From Tillandsia leiboldiana (Eukaryota; Streptophyta; Magnoliopsida; Poales; Bromeliaceae), in the NCBI GenBank assembly GCA_029204045.2, contig CM055064.1, forward strand, positions 6,708,323 to 6,772,322: a stretch of 64,000 bases of DNA. The letters are read 5' to 3'. This document shows positions 11,398 to 21,300 of the stretch, piece by piece. Made by a program: the position numbers and the translations under genes. A model generated the notes under the pieces. That model ran no database searches. It was not told the DNA's origin and saw only the letters and a list, made by a program, of their open reading frames with translations. The number at the start of each line of letters is the position of its first letter. Position 1 is the stretch's first letter.

Positions 11398-11575
11398 TGT
11401 GATGCCCCACTTCCCAGGGGGTCACCCATCCTAGAACTACTCTAGCTCTAGCACGCTTAACTCTCATGTTCCTCTTGGATCTTGCTACCATCCAAAATGC
11501 TATAGCCGGGTTTAGAGATTTAGTCCTATTATATCATTTATATAGAGGACTAATCCAAATTCCGGGGGTGTCACA
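11398..11575 (-). repeat. Cassandra 5' LTR
   Basis: 178 bp, starting TGTGACACCCCCGG on the minus strand and ending at the primer-site side with GGGGCATCACA. It keeps the canonical TG/CA ends. Confidence 0.85.
11409..11462 (-). ncRNA. 5S-rRNA-like promoter segment, right LTR
   Basis: Second copy of the 5S-like segment, the same as 11009-11062 with the A box at 11450-11462. As this is the 5' LTR, pol III transcription from here would run into the element interior. Confidence 0.85.
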
Positions 11576-11576
11576 C

Positions 11577-11677
11577 ATTTAGCCTGAGGTTCTGTGAGAC
11601 CAATAGTACCATTTGGCTGAGGTTTTGTGAGACTGATAGTGGTATTTGGCCTGATGTTCTATGAGACCGATAGTGGC
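11577..11677 (+). repeat. 33-34 bp tandem repeat, 3 copies, in LTR F
   Basis: Three diverged units starting ATTTAGCCTGAGG (11577), ATTTGGCTGAGG (11611) and ATTTGGCCTGATG (11644), each ending near GAGAC(C/T)(A/G)ATAGT. F2 has a single related stretch (GAGCCTGAGGTCCTCGTGACC on its complement), so the array expanded in this copy. It borders the Cassandra insertion. Confidence 0.8.
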
Positions 11678-12464
11678 ATCTGATTGGGTACTTTTGTTTT
11701 TGAGATTGATGCATGATTTGCATTGTTACTTCAACATTTATTAGCATAACTGACACATGATTATTGGTACTCTACTTTACAGCTTTGACATTTATGTATT
11801 ATCATACCTGCCTGTTCAGCTTACTTCATGAGTACCTGCTTTCTTTTCAGCATGATTATTATCTATCATTCAGATTATACATTGTTTTGTTATTTGCTTA
11901 TTATGGTATCCGGTAGGTACGACTTGCTATTTCTCGGCCCGTCGTGCCTACTGGGATACATTTATGTTGTATCTCACACCCTTTGGATGACCACCATTTC
12001 AGGTCATTCAGGTGCTGAGATGTTAGGACGATCCAGTGAGCTGCCGCGATAGAGTTGTCCCTGCTATTGGCCGCAGTGGCCCAGTGCTAGTATTTACAGT
12101 TCAGCATCATGATCTTAGTTCTGTCTTTGTCTTTTGAGTTGGAGTTTATTTAGATATCTAGGACTGTGGATGTTTGAGTAGTTGTGGATATCTAAGACTG
12201 TGGATGTTTTTTATGTTTATATTACACATTGTGGATGTAATAGAGTAGATGTTTATTTTTAATGTTCAGTTTAATGGTTGTATCTACTCTGATTGAATTG
12301 TTGTACTCGTCTAGTTGTGCATGTATAGGGAAGACTCTGTCCATTTGTACAGAGGATTTTCTATATGTGTGACGGTCTGTTCACACCTTGATTTTCAAAA
12401 TGATTAGCTCTGATTTTTTTTTTTAAAAAAAATAGACCGATTTTTCTAAACTCGGGGCGTGACA

Positions 12465-12765
12465 TATGATTTAGGTTTTCTAATTTGGTGGGTAGTTTCA
12501 ATTTCGGAGGTGATTTGGAAGCGGGGAATTAGAATTAGTATAGAATATATGATACGATAACACTATCTAGAAAGCCTTCAGGAACTATATGGGATCTTTT
12601 TGAATGACATTAGTTCCTGCACACAAAAAGTATACTTAAGATGCAGTATGACAAAGGTCTGGCACCATCTTTGACAACATGTAAACAAAACAAATTGAAT
12701 CGGCGATTTTGAGATCGACAAGTTATTTTTGACACTTATAATTCTGTATTTGTTGGTAACGCTTA
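12465..12765. other. Unassigned 301-bp spacer
   Basis: AT-rich sequence between the end of LTR F and the start of LTR G. I see no ORF with a domain, no primer site, no terminal repeat and no match to the rest of the window. It may be the oldest layer exposed here, possibly ancestral non-repetitive DNA. Confidence 0.4.
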
Positions 12766-13977
12766 TGTCACGCCCTGGGAGTAGATAAACAGCGAAAAAT
12801 ACAGTACATTTTTTTTTTTTGAAATAGGCTCCCGCGAAGCACGTGCACAGACCCGCCACATACACCAGTTCTCTCTGTATGGCTGACAGAGTCTCATTTG
12901 CGTATGTACGGCGTAGCTACCACGACCATACTTTAACCACAATAATCGAAGAGTAAAGTAGAAAATGCTTATATTGTAAAACAATGTTAATTTAACACGA
13001 TATAAATTTGAAAGGATAAATCCATGGGTTTTAAAGATTGTGCCTATGCGACACCCGATTTTGAAATATTTTTCGCAACCTTTTTTTTATTTTTGAGAAC
13101 CGCATTCGGAAAGCATAAAAAGTCCTAGCATACACAAGTCATAAATCTATCTCAGCATCCACATCATCCACAATAACTAAAACCATATGCGAAGTAAACT
13201 AACCAACTGAAATAAGCAAATAAAGAGAAGGAAAAGTATCACCAGCCAGAAGATTGGCTAATGCTCTCTAGTCGCAACCTCACAGCCGTCCCGGACCCCA
13301 CCCCTGACTGAACCTATCACATAGTGGGAGTCAGTGACATGAAGAGTAAAGACATGCAAGTCTACAAAAACGATGCTAGAAAGGTACAGAAAATAACAAT
13401 AATAAACCGAACCGTAACCCTGAGCATCCACAACCCCCTCATGCTACCAATCGTATCTCTCCTGGGAACCCAAGCACAAAACCGCCATGTCGGTCCGAGG
13501 ACCTCAGGCAAAGGATCAGTCCTGCTCAGAACCTGGTGCAAAGAAACCCCCCACCGCACGAATGCAGCTCCGCAAATAGCCGCAATGGGGCCCCCACGCA
13601 CATAGCTGCGTGGGGTCCACGGGTCTAGTCAGACCACCTCTCCGGAAAAGTACACCGACACGGTGGCCAAACCGCTTGTGTGCGTGCAAGCGCTATGAGC
13701 ATATCGATCATCGAACAAGTGCCGTAAGCCTCCTGCAACACTCAGTCGCTCCGATGTAGCATAGATCTCAGTAAGTAACCCGGGGTCAGTCAACCTTTCT
13801 GTAATTCTTGATGTGTCATACAAACCAGTTCTATCATACTCAATTATCAAAAGAATTGCCAACATTAATGATAATGACAAATAAAAGGAAAAATCGGAAT
13901 GGAGCCATCTGACGGCATCCCCTTCCTTGGATGAGGGTACCCACCTCAAAGTAGCAACAACCAGAAGTGTCTACGTT

Positions 13978-13994
13978 CCCCCCCCCCCCCCCCC
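13978..13994. repeat. Poly-C run, 17 bp
   Basis: A homopolymer of C inside LTR G. Its length is likely unreliable in assembly. Confidence 0.8.
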
Positions 13995-14855
13995 TATGCC
14001 TTTGCACGTCGCCCGGACCTAAATAAAGTTCCCAAAGAGTAAATCAAAAATACTTTTAACTGTTAGGTATACACAGTGGTCCTGACCGCTGTCCGGAGAT
14101 GGACAGACTACAACTCGGATCAGGCACCGTGGCATTAGGCCACTAAAGCAAAAGAACCCGTGCGAGAAGGAAAACAGATGGTAACCGCGTCAACAACACG
14201 TGCTGTCCAACGGACCGTACCGTCGAGCGGGTCGCGTCGTTAAGGTCCCAGCTGGCGGTGGTGACGGCGGCGGCGGCAGCAGTGGTAGCGGCAGCGACAA
14301 CACATGGCGCAAGCAAGGTCGGGCGGCGGCGGCCTGGCAGGCTGCGGAGCTCACGCAACGGCGCGGCGCGGCGGCCTGGCAGGGCACGGGTTCCTCCCCG
14401 CCACATGTACCCCTGCGCGCAATGCCGGCTGTGCGGAGTGGCGACGGCTTGGTAGGGTGCGGCGCATGCGCAGTAGAGCGACGCGGTGGCCTGGCAGGGC
14501 GCGGCCCTCCTGCTGCGGGCACTCCTATGTGCAGCCGCATCGAGCAGCGGCGGCCAGGCAGGGCGCGGTGCTCACGCAGCGGCGCGACGCGGCGGCCTGG
14601 CAGGGCGAGGCCCTCTGTTGGGCGTGGGCGCAAACAACGTGGAGAGGCTGCAACCGCGGCGGTGCGCGGCAGCATGCGGCGACCTGCCCGGCGGGATGCA
14701 CGCGCGCACAGCGTGGTGACCTGACCACGCACGAGGGCATGCAGGCGGCTGGCCTGGGCCTGCGCGGCAAGCGCCGGCAGCGGCGGCGGTTCAACCTTGC
14801 GCGACATGCGCCCGCAGCGCGACTGAGTCCCGCGCGGCTGAGTCCCGCGCGGCCA

Positions 14856-15213
14856 GGCGCTGGAGGCTCGCGGCTCAGCGCTGCGCGGCAAGCGCCAGCA
14901 GCGCGCCTGAGCCCCGAGCGGCCATGCGCTGGCGGCGCGCGGCCCAACGCTGCATGAGTAAGCGCTCGCAGTGCGCCTGAGCCCCGCGCGGCCATGCGCT
15001 GGAGGCGCGCGGCCCAGCGCTGCGCGAGCATGCGCCCGCCGCGCGACTGAGCCCCGCGCGACCATGCGCTGGCGGCGCGGAGCCCAACGCTGCGCGGGCA
15101 TGCGCCCGCAAAGCGGCTGGGCCACGCGCGGCCCTGCGCTGGCGGTGCGCGGCCCTGCGCGGCCCGGGCATGCGCCCGCAGCGCGGCTGGGCCCCGCGCA
15201 GCCATGCGCTGGC
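14856..15213 (-). repeat. 70-bp GC-rich tandem repeat in LTR G
   Basis: TGCGCTGG recurs at 14925, 14995, 15065, 15135 and 15205, exactly 70 bp apart. A related, slightly diverged unit precedes it (from 14856). Units share GCATGCGCCCGC and TGAGCCCCGCGCGGCCA blocks. Element H interrupts the last unit at 15213, and the remainder (CAGTGCGCGGCCCAGC...) resumes at 24882. Confidence 0.85.
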
Positions 15214-18072
15214 TGTAGAGTACCGGAGTTTCGGGCAGTGTGCCGACTCCACGGGGCAGCCTGGTATTGTGGAAATACCTTCAGCAGGTTCTAATTTCGT
15301 TTACAGGATGGTTCGGGTGGTCCCGGAGCGACGCGGAAGCTTTTTTGTAGAAAAGTGAGTTGGCGTCGGATTGAGAGCTTGCGGGTCGAGCTTTGGTTTC
15401 ATGGATGGGTTTGATGTGAGTTGATCCCTTGGGACATGTGTATTATGAGTTTACAGAGGTGTTCGGTTGGTTTCGGGGTGATGCGGAGGTCCCGAGGCGA
15501 GAAAGTGAGTTGACGGGGCATTTCGGAGATTTTCTGGCTAGTTCTGGAGCTTTTGGGTGGCTTGGTTCCGGAACCAGCCATTTGGTTCCGGAACCAGGGC
15601 CCGTGTACCGGTACCAAGTGGGTGGTACCGGTACACAAGCACAGAAAGTGCCCAGTTAGCTCGGTTTGGTGCACTGTAGCTTGAGGTATGGGCTTCTTCT
15701 GTTCCAACCACTCCATCGTTGATTTTTTTATACCCCGGCACATGCTCCCTCTCCACCCATCATTTCTTATCCCCTCCACCTTTTTCTTGCTACCAGAGAA
15801 GAGAAAGAAGAGGAGGAAGTAGAGGGAGAAGAGAAGGTCTGTGAGCTTCGTGCTTGGTGGAGTTGACCCGGTCAACGTGCGCGCACGAGAGCACAATTGA
15901 GGTAAATTGATCATCGGAAATTATGGATTTGGATTTGTTTGTTCTCCTCTTGGGTTTTATTGATGGAAATGAATGGTAATTTGAGCTAATTTCCATCCTT
16001 GCTCCATTCTTGTGCTCTCGGGTTGAGGCAACAGGCTGGGATTACTGCGCAAATCCGCGGCACTGTGCAATGCTTGTATTCGTGTATTGGGTGATCGGTT
16101 TGTGCTGAAATTTTTGTGGTGGCCTAGCTGGGTGCTGTGGAGGTTGACTGGAGCTTCGTGGATTTTTTCGAGACGCGCAACGGCGCGCGTGCGCGCGAGA
16201 GGCGCAGTTCAGTTTTTCGTCAGATTTCGCCCGTTTCTTCACCGATTTCGGCGCGGCCTTCGGAAAGCATTTGAGGTGGGTTGGAATTTCTTCAAGATGT
16301 ATGGAATGCCCTTTAAAGCTATTGAATGCATGTTGATCATGTTTAGCTTAATTATTTGCATAGCTGGTAAATCTGATAGTTGCCTAGAAAATTGTAGGAA
16401 TACAATTGCAAGCCCCAGATATTTTTAGCATGATCTAGAAGTGATTTGACACTAGACTGCATGTTTAGTTGGCTTTATATTGGCATCTGAACCGTTTTAA
16501 AAATCGTCGGATCTGTTTTAATGAAAACTGGGTTTTGAAAAGAGTTTTAAAATATTGAGATCTTCCCGAGGGGTTGAGTAGGTTCAGAATGCATGTGTTC
16601 CCGTGCCAGAGGGCCGAGTGGATTTTTAGAGCATTATGAGATGACTTTCTAGTGTCATGAGAGAGTTTTGAGATACTTGAGTTCGCGGGGTGTTGAGGAT
16701 GTATTCTCTGATTGGGTTACTCTAGATCATGGGTCGTGTTCTGATTTAGTGGTGGAGATGGTTCTCCCACTTAGCCTTGAGAGTTTTGGGGGCTCTGGCA
16801 GATCGAGTCGTGGAGGTTTCCCGACTCAGCCACGGGGCGTGCATTATTAGATTGAGTCGTTGAGGGTTCTCCGACATAGCTGTGAGAGTGTTGGGCTTTC
16901 CTGTTCGAGTCGTGGAGTCTTTCTACGACTGCGTATGCTTGTTGAGCATTGAGATCCGTTCTGTTTGATCGTGTATTTTAGCCTTGAGTCGTTGAGGGTT
17001 TTCCGACATAGCTGTGAGAGTGTTTGGGCTTTTCTGTTCGAGTCGTGGAGTCTTCCTCCGACTGAGTTATGCTAGTTGAGCATTGAGATCCGATCTGTTT
17101 GATCGTGGATTATAGCCTGTTGAGCCTGGCTTTTTATGCCAGTTATGAGATACTTGAGATACTTGAGTTCGGTGGGGTCGCTCCCCTCGAGCTACGCCCC
17201 GGGTGCGATGATGATACCGAGCCTGACGAGGCTGCGATGTGATTACTGAGATGGTCCTAGAGGGACACCCTACGTAAGTCCGTTCTTCCGGGATGTGCGG
17301 CAGTGGATGCCTACGTAAGTCCGTTCCTACGGGATGCGCGGCAGTAGATGAGCGCAGGCTTGATTGACTGGTCCAAAGAGGGACAGTCATTGGGATTGGG
17401 TGATATGTGTGAGTGAGTTTCATAGCCTGTTCATAGATGAGTTTTCCTTTGAGCATGATACTTGAGGCGTGTTAGCAGTAGTGGGTGTATGCATATCTTC
17501 ATCATTTGTAGAGTTTCTTGAGCATGATGATTGAGACATGATAGCTAGTTCCTTTCAGCTTTTATCTATCTATCTATCTGCATACCTATCTGTTGTGCCT
17601 CCAGTAGACTTAGTGGGCATACCGTGGAGATTGAGACGGTACCCACTGGGAACTACCTTTGCAGTAGTTCTCACACCCGCTGCGGTGACAGGTTCCTGTG
17701 GTAGCTGTTCCGGCTTGGTTCGCGCGGAGGCAGCTGATCGAGGTGAGGACGTGGCCGTTTAGTTCCTTACCAGCACTGAGAGTCAGAGGTAGGTGTACCT
17801 TGGGTATTTTATGACTCCACTTTTGTACTGGACATTCTGAGAGATCAGTGAGGATTTCTTGTACTTTTGTAGCTGAGAGACTTTGTATTGAGATTTTTTA
17901 TTATATCATATGTTCAGTGGATTTCTGTAGCTACTGGTTCTTTTTCAGCTCTGATACATTATAGCTATAGATCTGACTTGCAGGGTAGACGCTTCGTCTG
18001 TACGGCAGTTTCCGTACAGATGGCGGATCTGTTGGCGAGCCCGGGTCGCAGTTTCGACCCCGGGGCGTGACA
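15214..18072 (+). repeat. 5' LTR of element H
   Basis: It starts TGTAGAGTACCGG and ends CCCCGGGGCGTGACA. Upstream of a weak TATA-like TTTATACC (around 15727) lie four CCGG palindromes at exact 20-bp steps (15563-15634). A (CTAT)n run lies near 17565, and the U5 hairpin TGTACGG/CCGTACA at 17999-18018. The LTR ORFs (60-171 aa) repeat identically in the 3' LTR and match no known domain. Confidence 0.95.
15563..15634. promoter_or_regulatory. Four phased CCGG palindromes in LTR H
   Basis: TGGTTCCGGAACCA at 15563-15576 and 15583-15596, then GTACCGGTAC at 15605-15614 and 15625-15634. The CCGG cores start at 15568, 15588, 15608 and 15628, an exact 20-bp step. The 3' LTR copy is at 22368-22439. The likely promoter is about 95 bp downstream. 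Confidence 0.85.
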
Positions 18073-18080
18073 GATTAGGG

Positions 18081-18093
18081 TGGTATCAGAGCC
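18081..18093 (+). other. Primer binding site of element H
   Basis: TGGTATCAGAGCC, matching the tRNA-iMet 3' end, eight bases after the 5' LTR. Confidence 0.95.
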
Positions 18094-18231
18094 TAGGAAT
18101 ATAGGTCGTTGAGGACTTAGTGACCCTAGGCTATTGGTTGGACAGTAGGATGACTGTCGTGAGAGACGTGATTGTAGCGAGAGTCCTGATTGAGTTTGTA
18201 CCTCCCCCGAGGGATTGGGGCGAGTGATTTT

Positions 18232-18299
18232 ACATGTTTATTCTCTAAAGTGATTATGTTGGCTGCAGACAACATAATACTTTAGAACGGTTAACATGT
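18232..18299 (+). other. Conserved leader hairpin of element H
   Basis: Three nested stems: ACATGTT (18232-18238) with AACATGT (18293-18299), CTAAAGT (18245-18251) with ACTTTAG (18279-18285), and ATTATGTTG with CAACATAAT around the loop GCTGCAGA (18262-18269). The inner two stems give 16 base pairs with one bulged G. The conserved GACTTTCGCT...GGGTCGAG block follows at 18304-18326. It is the best-formed of the three copies in this window. Confidence 0.7.
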
Positions 18300-18326
18300 T
18301 ATAGACTTTCGCTTGATTGGGTCGAG

Positions 18327-21300
18327 AGTGTTTGTGGTTTGGTTGGCCGTGACTGTTCTTCTTGTTGGCCCTGTGATGCCGTGCAGCGGCGAGGGCGTGT
18401 TTGACCTTGGATGAGGAGCCCGAACAGCGGGGGGCTAAATGGACAGAGCAGAGCGAGGTCTGCGAGTTACGGGCCCAGGTAGCTCAGTTGTTTAGGCGAC
18501 GCGGCGCCAGGAAGAGAACACGGAGCGCGTGATGCGCATGTTTGAGCAGAGAGTATCGTTTGAGGTATCGCCGTAGTACCTCCAGCCGCGACATTGTCGA
18601 CTTCGGCCCCGTTGGCACTGTGAGTAGTGCGGGAGCAGCGAGAGATTGCTGATTGATAGTCGTGCATCCGCCAGTTCCATCCCCTACAGATTTCAGGGCG
18701 GAGTTGGAACCTTGGGAGGCCGGGAACTGGATTGCTGCCATGGAAAAGTTAGCTGAGGACTTGTTCATCCAGGAGAAGCATCAGGTGCCCTTAGTTGCGC
18801 ACGTTTGGATAGGGACGCCGTGTGTTGGTGGCGTCGAGTCTGTCCCGTTGGACCATCAGGAGAGCGGTTGAGGATTTGGAGCGAGTTTCTATGATTGTTG
18901 AGCAGAGTGCCCCATGTCGCCCAGGATGAGGCCCAGGAGATTGATCATGTTTGAGAGGGGACTGCTTCGAGATGTTATCATTTTGGATATTCTCAACGAG
19001 CGACTTCAGATGCAGCGGTTGTGCATGCCCGATGGATTGACTGAGGTCTGTGATCATGTCCGAGAGGGACGGAGAGCGAGGGACTAGCTCCAGAGAGAGA
19101 TGTCCAGTATCGCCTGATTTTGGGATAGTCGAGTGGATCGAGGTTGCCATGATTCCAGTCACAGGATCATGAGTCTCAGAGGAGACAGAGACTAGGATGT
19201 TCTCGACAGTCGAGGCACCAACAGCAGTATTCGTATGATTGTGTCTTTTGTGGTGAGCCGCATTCTTCGCTATAGAGTGACTTCAGGATGAGGGCGATGT
19301 TTTTCATGTGTTTAGTCAGGACATCTTCAGGCAGAGGGTCCCAGAGTGGTGTTCTTGGATTTGCCGCCTGCGACGGCACCCCACTACCCCTTCGGGATGC
19401 AGCGGTTCATCCGACTTACCGGTAGGCTGATTGAGCCGAGATGCCGAGGCAGATTGAGCGATGGCCACCAGCATCTAGTGGATGAAATGGTGTAGTTGGT
19501 TGGAGGACGCCAGGATAGTGGAGCGCGTCTTACCAGGTGTGGTTTTCTTATGGTCATCGGAGTTAGAGCATGTTGATGCCAACACCGCTGGTGTGTGCGT
19601 TACTAGAGCAAAGATAGCTGCGTGTGGGCCGGAGGTGGGACTGTTGGCTTGTGCACGTGAGGATCAGGTTCCAGATCACGTATAGCACATGGATGAGTGT
19701 TGCCAGTCCTGCCAGTGCAGATAATACCTTGGATTTGATCCTAGAGTTGTTAGTCCTACATCAGCTCCGAGATGTTGATATAAGGTTGGATAGGGATTGG
19801 TTATCCCAATGTTGTGCTATCTTGGATTGTCGAGAGTGGACATGACCCTCCGTGGACCTGGCCAGGAGGAGTGTGGTTATAGAGGATGCTAGAGCACGGC
19901 AGAGGTTGAGTCGTGGTCGTGTCGCTTTGCTAGCGACGGTAGAAGAGGTGCCTACGGCGGCACCGGGACTAAAGGAATATCTTTATCGCCGTGTGATTCC
20001 GGACAGGAGTTTACCTGATCTGATGTTGAAGCCGCCGTTTAATGAGACTGAGATCGAGTTAGTGATCGACGTGGTTTTGGAAACCGCGTCGACTTCAGCA
20101 TCATCACTTGGAGTATCACTCGTGAGACAGTGAGAGAGCTGTTAGCGCAGTTGCGAGAGCCGAGGGATCGAGGGGTCTGTGTGACCCAGTACCACGTCGT
20201 GGGGATACGACAGTGAGGATCCGAGAGATTGATATTTTGGATGTGTTACCACATCGTTGATGCACGGTGGTGATGCCACGCCGTTGATACACGGTGGTGA
20301 TGCCACGCCGTTGATACACGGTGGTGATGCCACGCCGTTGATACACGGTGGTGATGCCATGCCGTGGTATACGGCAGTGATGCCGCGTTGTGAGTGCACA
20401 ACGGTGAGAGTGCTGTGACGATTCGAGCACAGTTAGATTTGGATCGTGTTGGGTTGATGCCTTGCGGGACATAGAAGGCTTTGTGGAACCCTACAGCTGA
20501 GGGCTGTGCCAGATAAGGTCTGAACCCGATAGAGACATTTTGAGCTTACAGTGAGGTCAAGCGGATTGACTAAGGCCCTGCGGCCTTTTGGATTTGAGGA
20601 CTTGTGTGTTCCGGCGGTACTTGGACCGGGCTGTAGAACCAGTGTGAGTTTGAGCTCTACAGTGAGTTGCCGTGCCAGTGGTTGGTTAATTATATACTTG
20701 GGATTTATTTCCGAGGTGACATAGAGCATGAGGAGCACTTGAGGATATTGCTGCAACTTCGGGGAGAGAAAAGTTGTTGGTTGCCAAGTTGAGAGAGTTG
20801 TGCTTGACTTTGAAAGGTTCTGTGGTTAGGCCAGGTGTTTTCAGCTGCAAGGGTGACAGTGGACCCGACGAAGGGTGTTGCCGTTTGGGTTCGGCTTAGA
20901 CCCACGATAGTGACAGAGGTCCAGAGTTGTGGATTAAATAGTGCCAGCTTAACTTTGAGGAGTTCAAGCTGTGGATGGTATTAGCATTATTGTGAATAGT
21001 TGCTTGAGATAGAGAGAAATTTGAGATATCTATCGATCCTAGAACCTGAGGTACTGGGTTACTCAGAAAGAATTTGATTTGAGGCAATGCCGGTGGATAG
21101 AGTTATTAGGGATGTATGTTTGAGCTTACTGTAACATCCCGACCAAGCCAATGTGGTCGCAGCTGCCTTGAATAGGCGAGCGGTGCAGTTTTGGTGTATG
21201 ATGGTTACTCAGCAGATGCCGCTGAAAGAGTAATTGAGATTAAGGAGGTGTTCCCTGGGAATGTGACAAAAACTTGTGTTTTGGACTCGTAGCCCACTCC

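Larger units (their letters stand above)
10998..11575 (-). mobile_element. Cassandra: Cassandra-type TRIM (miniature LTR retrotransposon with 5S-like LTRs)
   Basis: Two 178-bp LTRs (10998-11175 and 11398-11575) flank a 222-bp interior with no ORF. The 5-bp target duplication CATTT is exact (10993-10997 and 11576-11580). On the minus strand the primer site TGGTATCAGAGCC (11383-11395) follows the right-hand LTR, and a purine tract (AAAGGGGGGAAG, around 11179-11190) precedes the left-hand LTR. The LTRs contain a 5S-rRNA-like segment, the defining feature of Cassandra TRIMs. Such elements are non-autonomous and rely on proteins of other retrotransposons. It sits inside LTR F, orientation opposite. 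Confidence 0.9.
10613..12464 (+). mobile_element. LTR F (+ strand), 3' portion
   Basis: It ends CTCGGGGCGTGACA at 12464 after a T-rich run. It matches LTR F2 (61003 onward) in inverse orientation over several blocks, including ATTGGGTACTT...GATTGATGCAT, the GTACATCATGTACAC/GTACACCGCGG section and the conserved CGGG(G)CGTGACA end. No primer site follows 12464, so it is a solo or truncated LTR. The left part is cut by E or J at 10613. The Cassandra TRIM is inserted in it. Confidence 0.65.
12766..15213 (-). mobile_element. LTR G, left part (Ty3/gypsy, minus strand)
   Basis: It starts TGTCACGCCCTGGG at 12766 after GCTTA. It resembles LTR B block by block: the CAGACCCGCCACATA...CAGAGTCTC hairpin region, GGATAAATCCA(T/A)GGGTTT, AGTGACA with AAAGTA, GACCACCTCTCCGGAAAAGTACACC and the CCGGACCTAA(A/G) block. 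It then enters a GC-rich section. It is interrupted at 15213 by element H (TSD CTGGC) and continues at 24878. ORFs up to 311 aa at 14143-15294 are open on both strands only because of composition. Confidence 0.7.

Noticed and set aside
14190..15125. 311-aa minus-strand ORF and overlapping ORFs up to 226 aa in LTR G
   Set aside because: They lie in a 70-bp GC-rich repeat, are open in several frames on both strands, and consist of Ala/Arg/Gly/Pro repeats without a domain.
15399..15914. 171-aa minus ORF repeated at 22204-22719
   Set aside because: It is identical only because it lies in both LTRs of H; it runs against LTR transcription and has no recognised domain.
20249..20382. CRISPR array
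   Set aside because: Units are directly adjacent with no unique spacers, and the setting is a plant retrotransposon.
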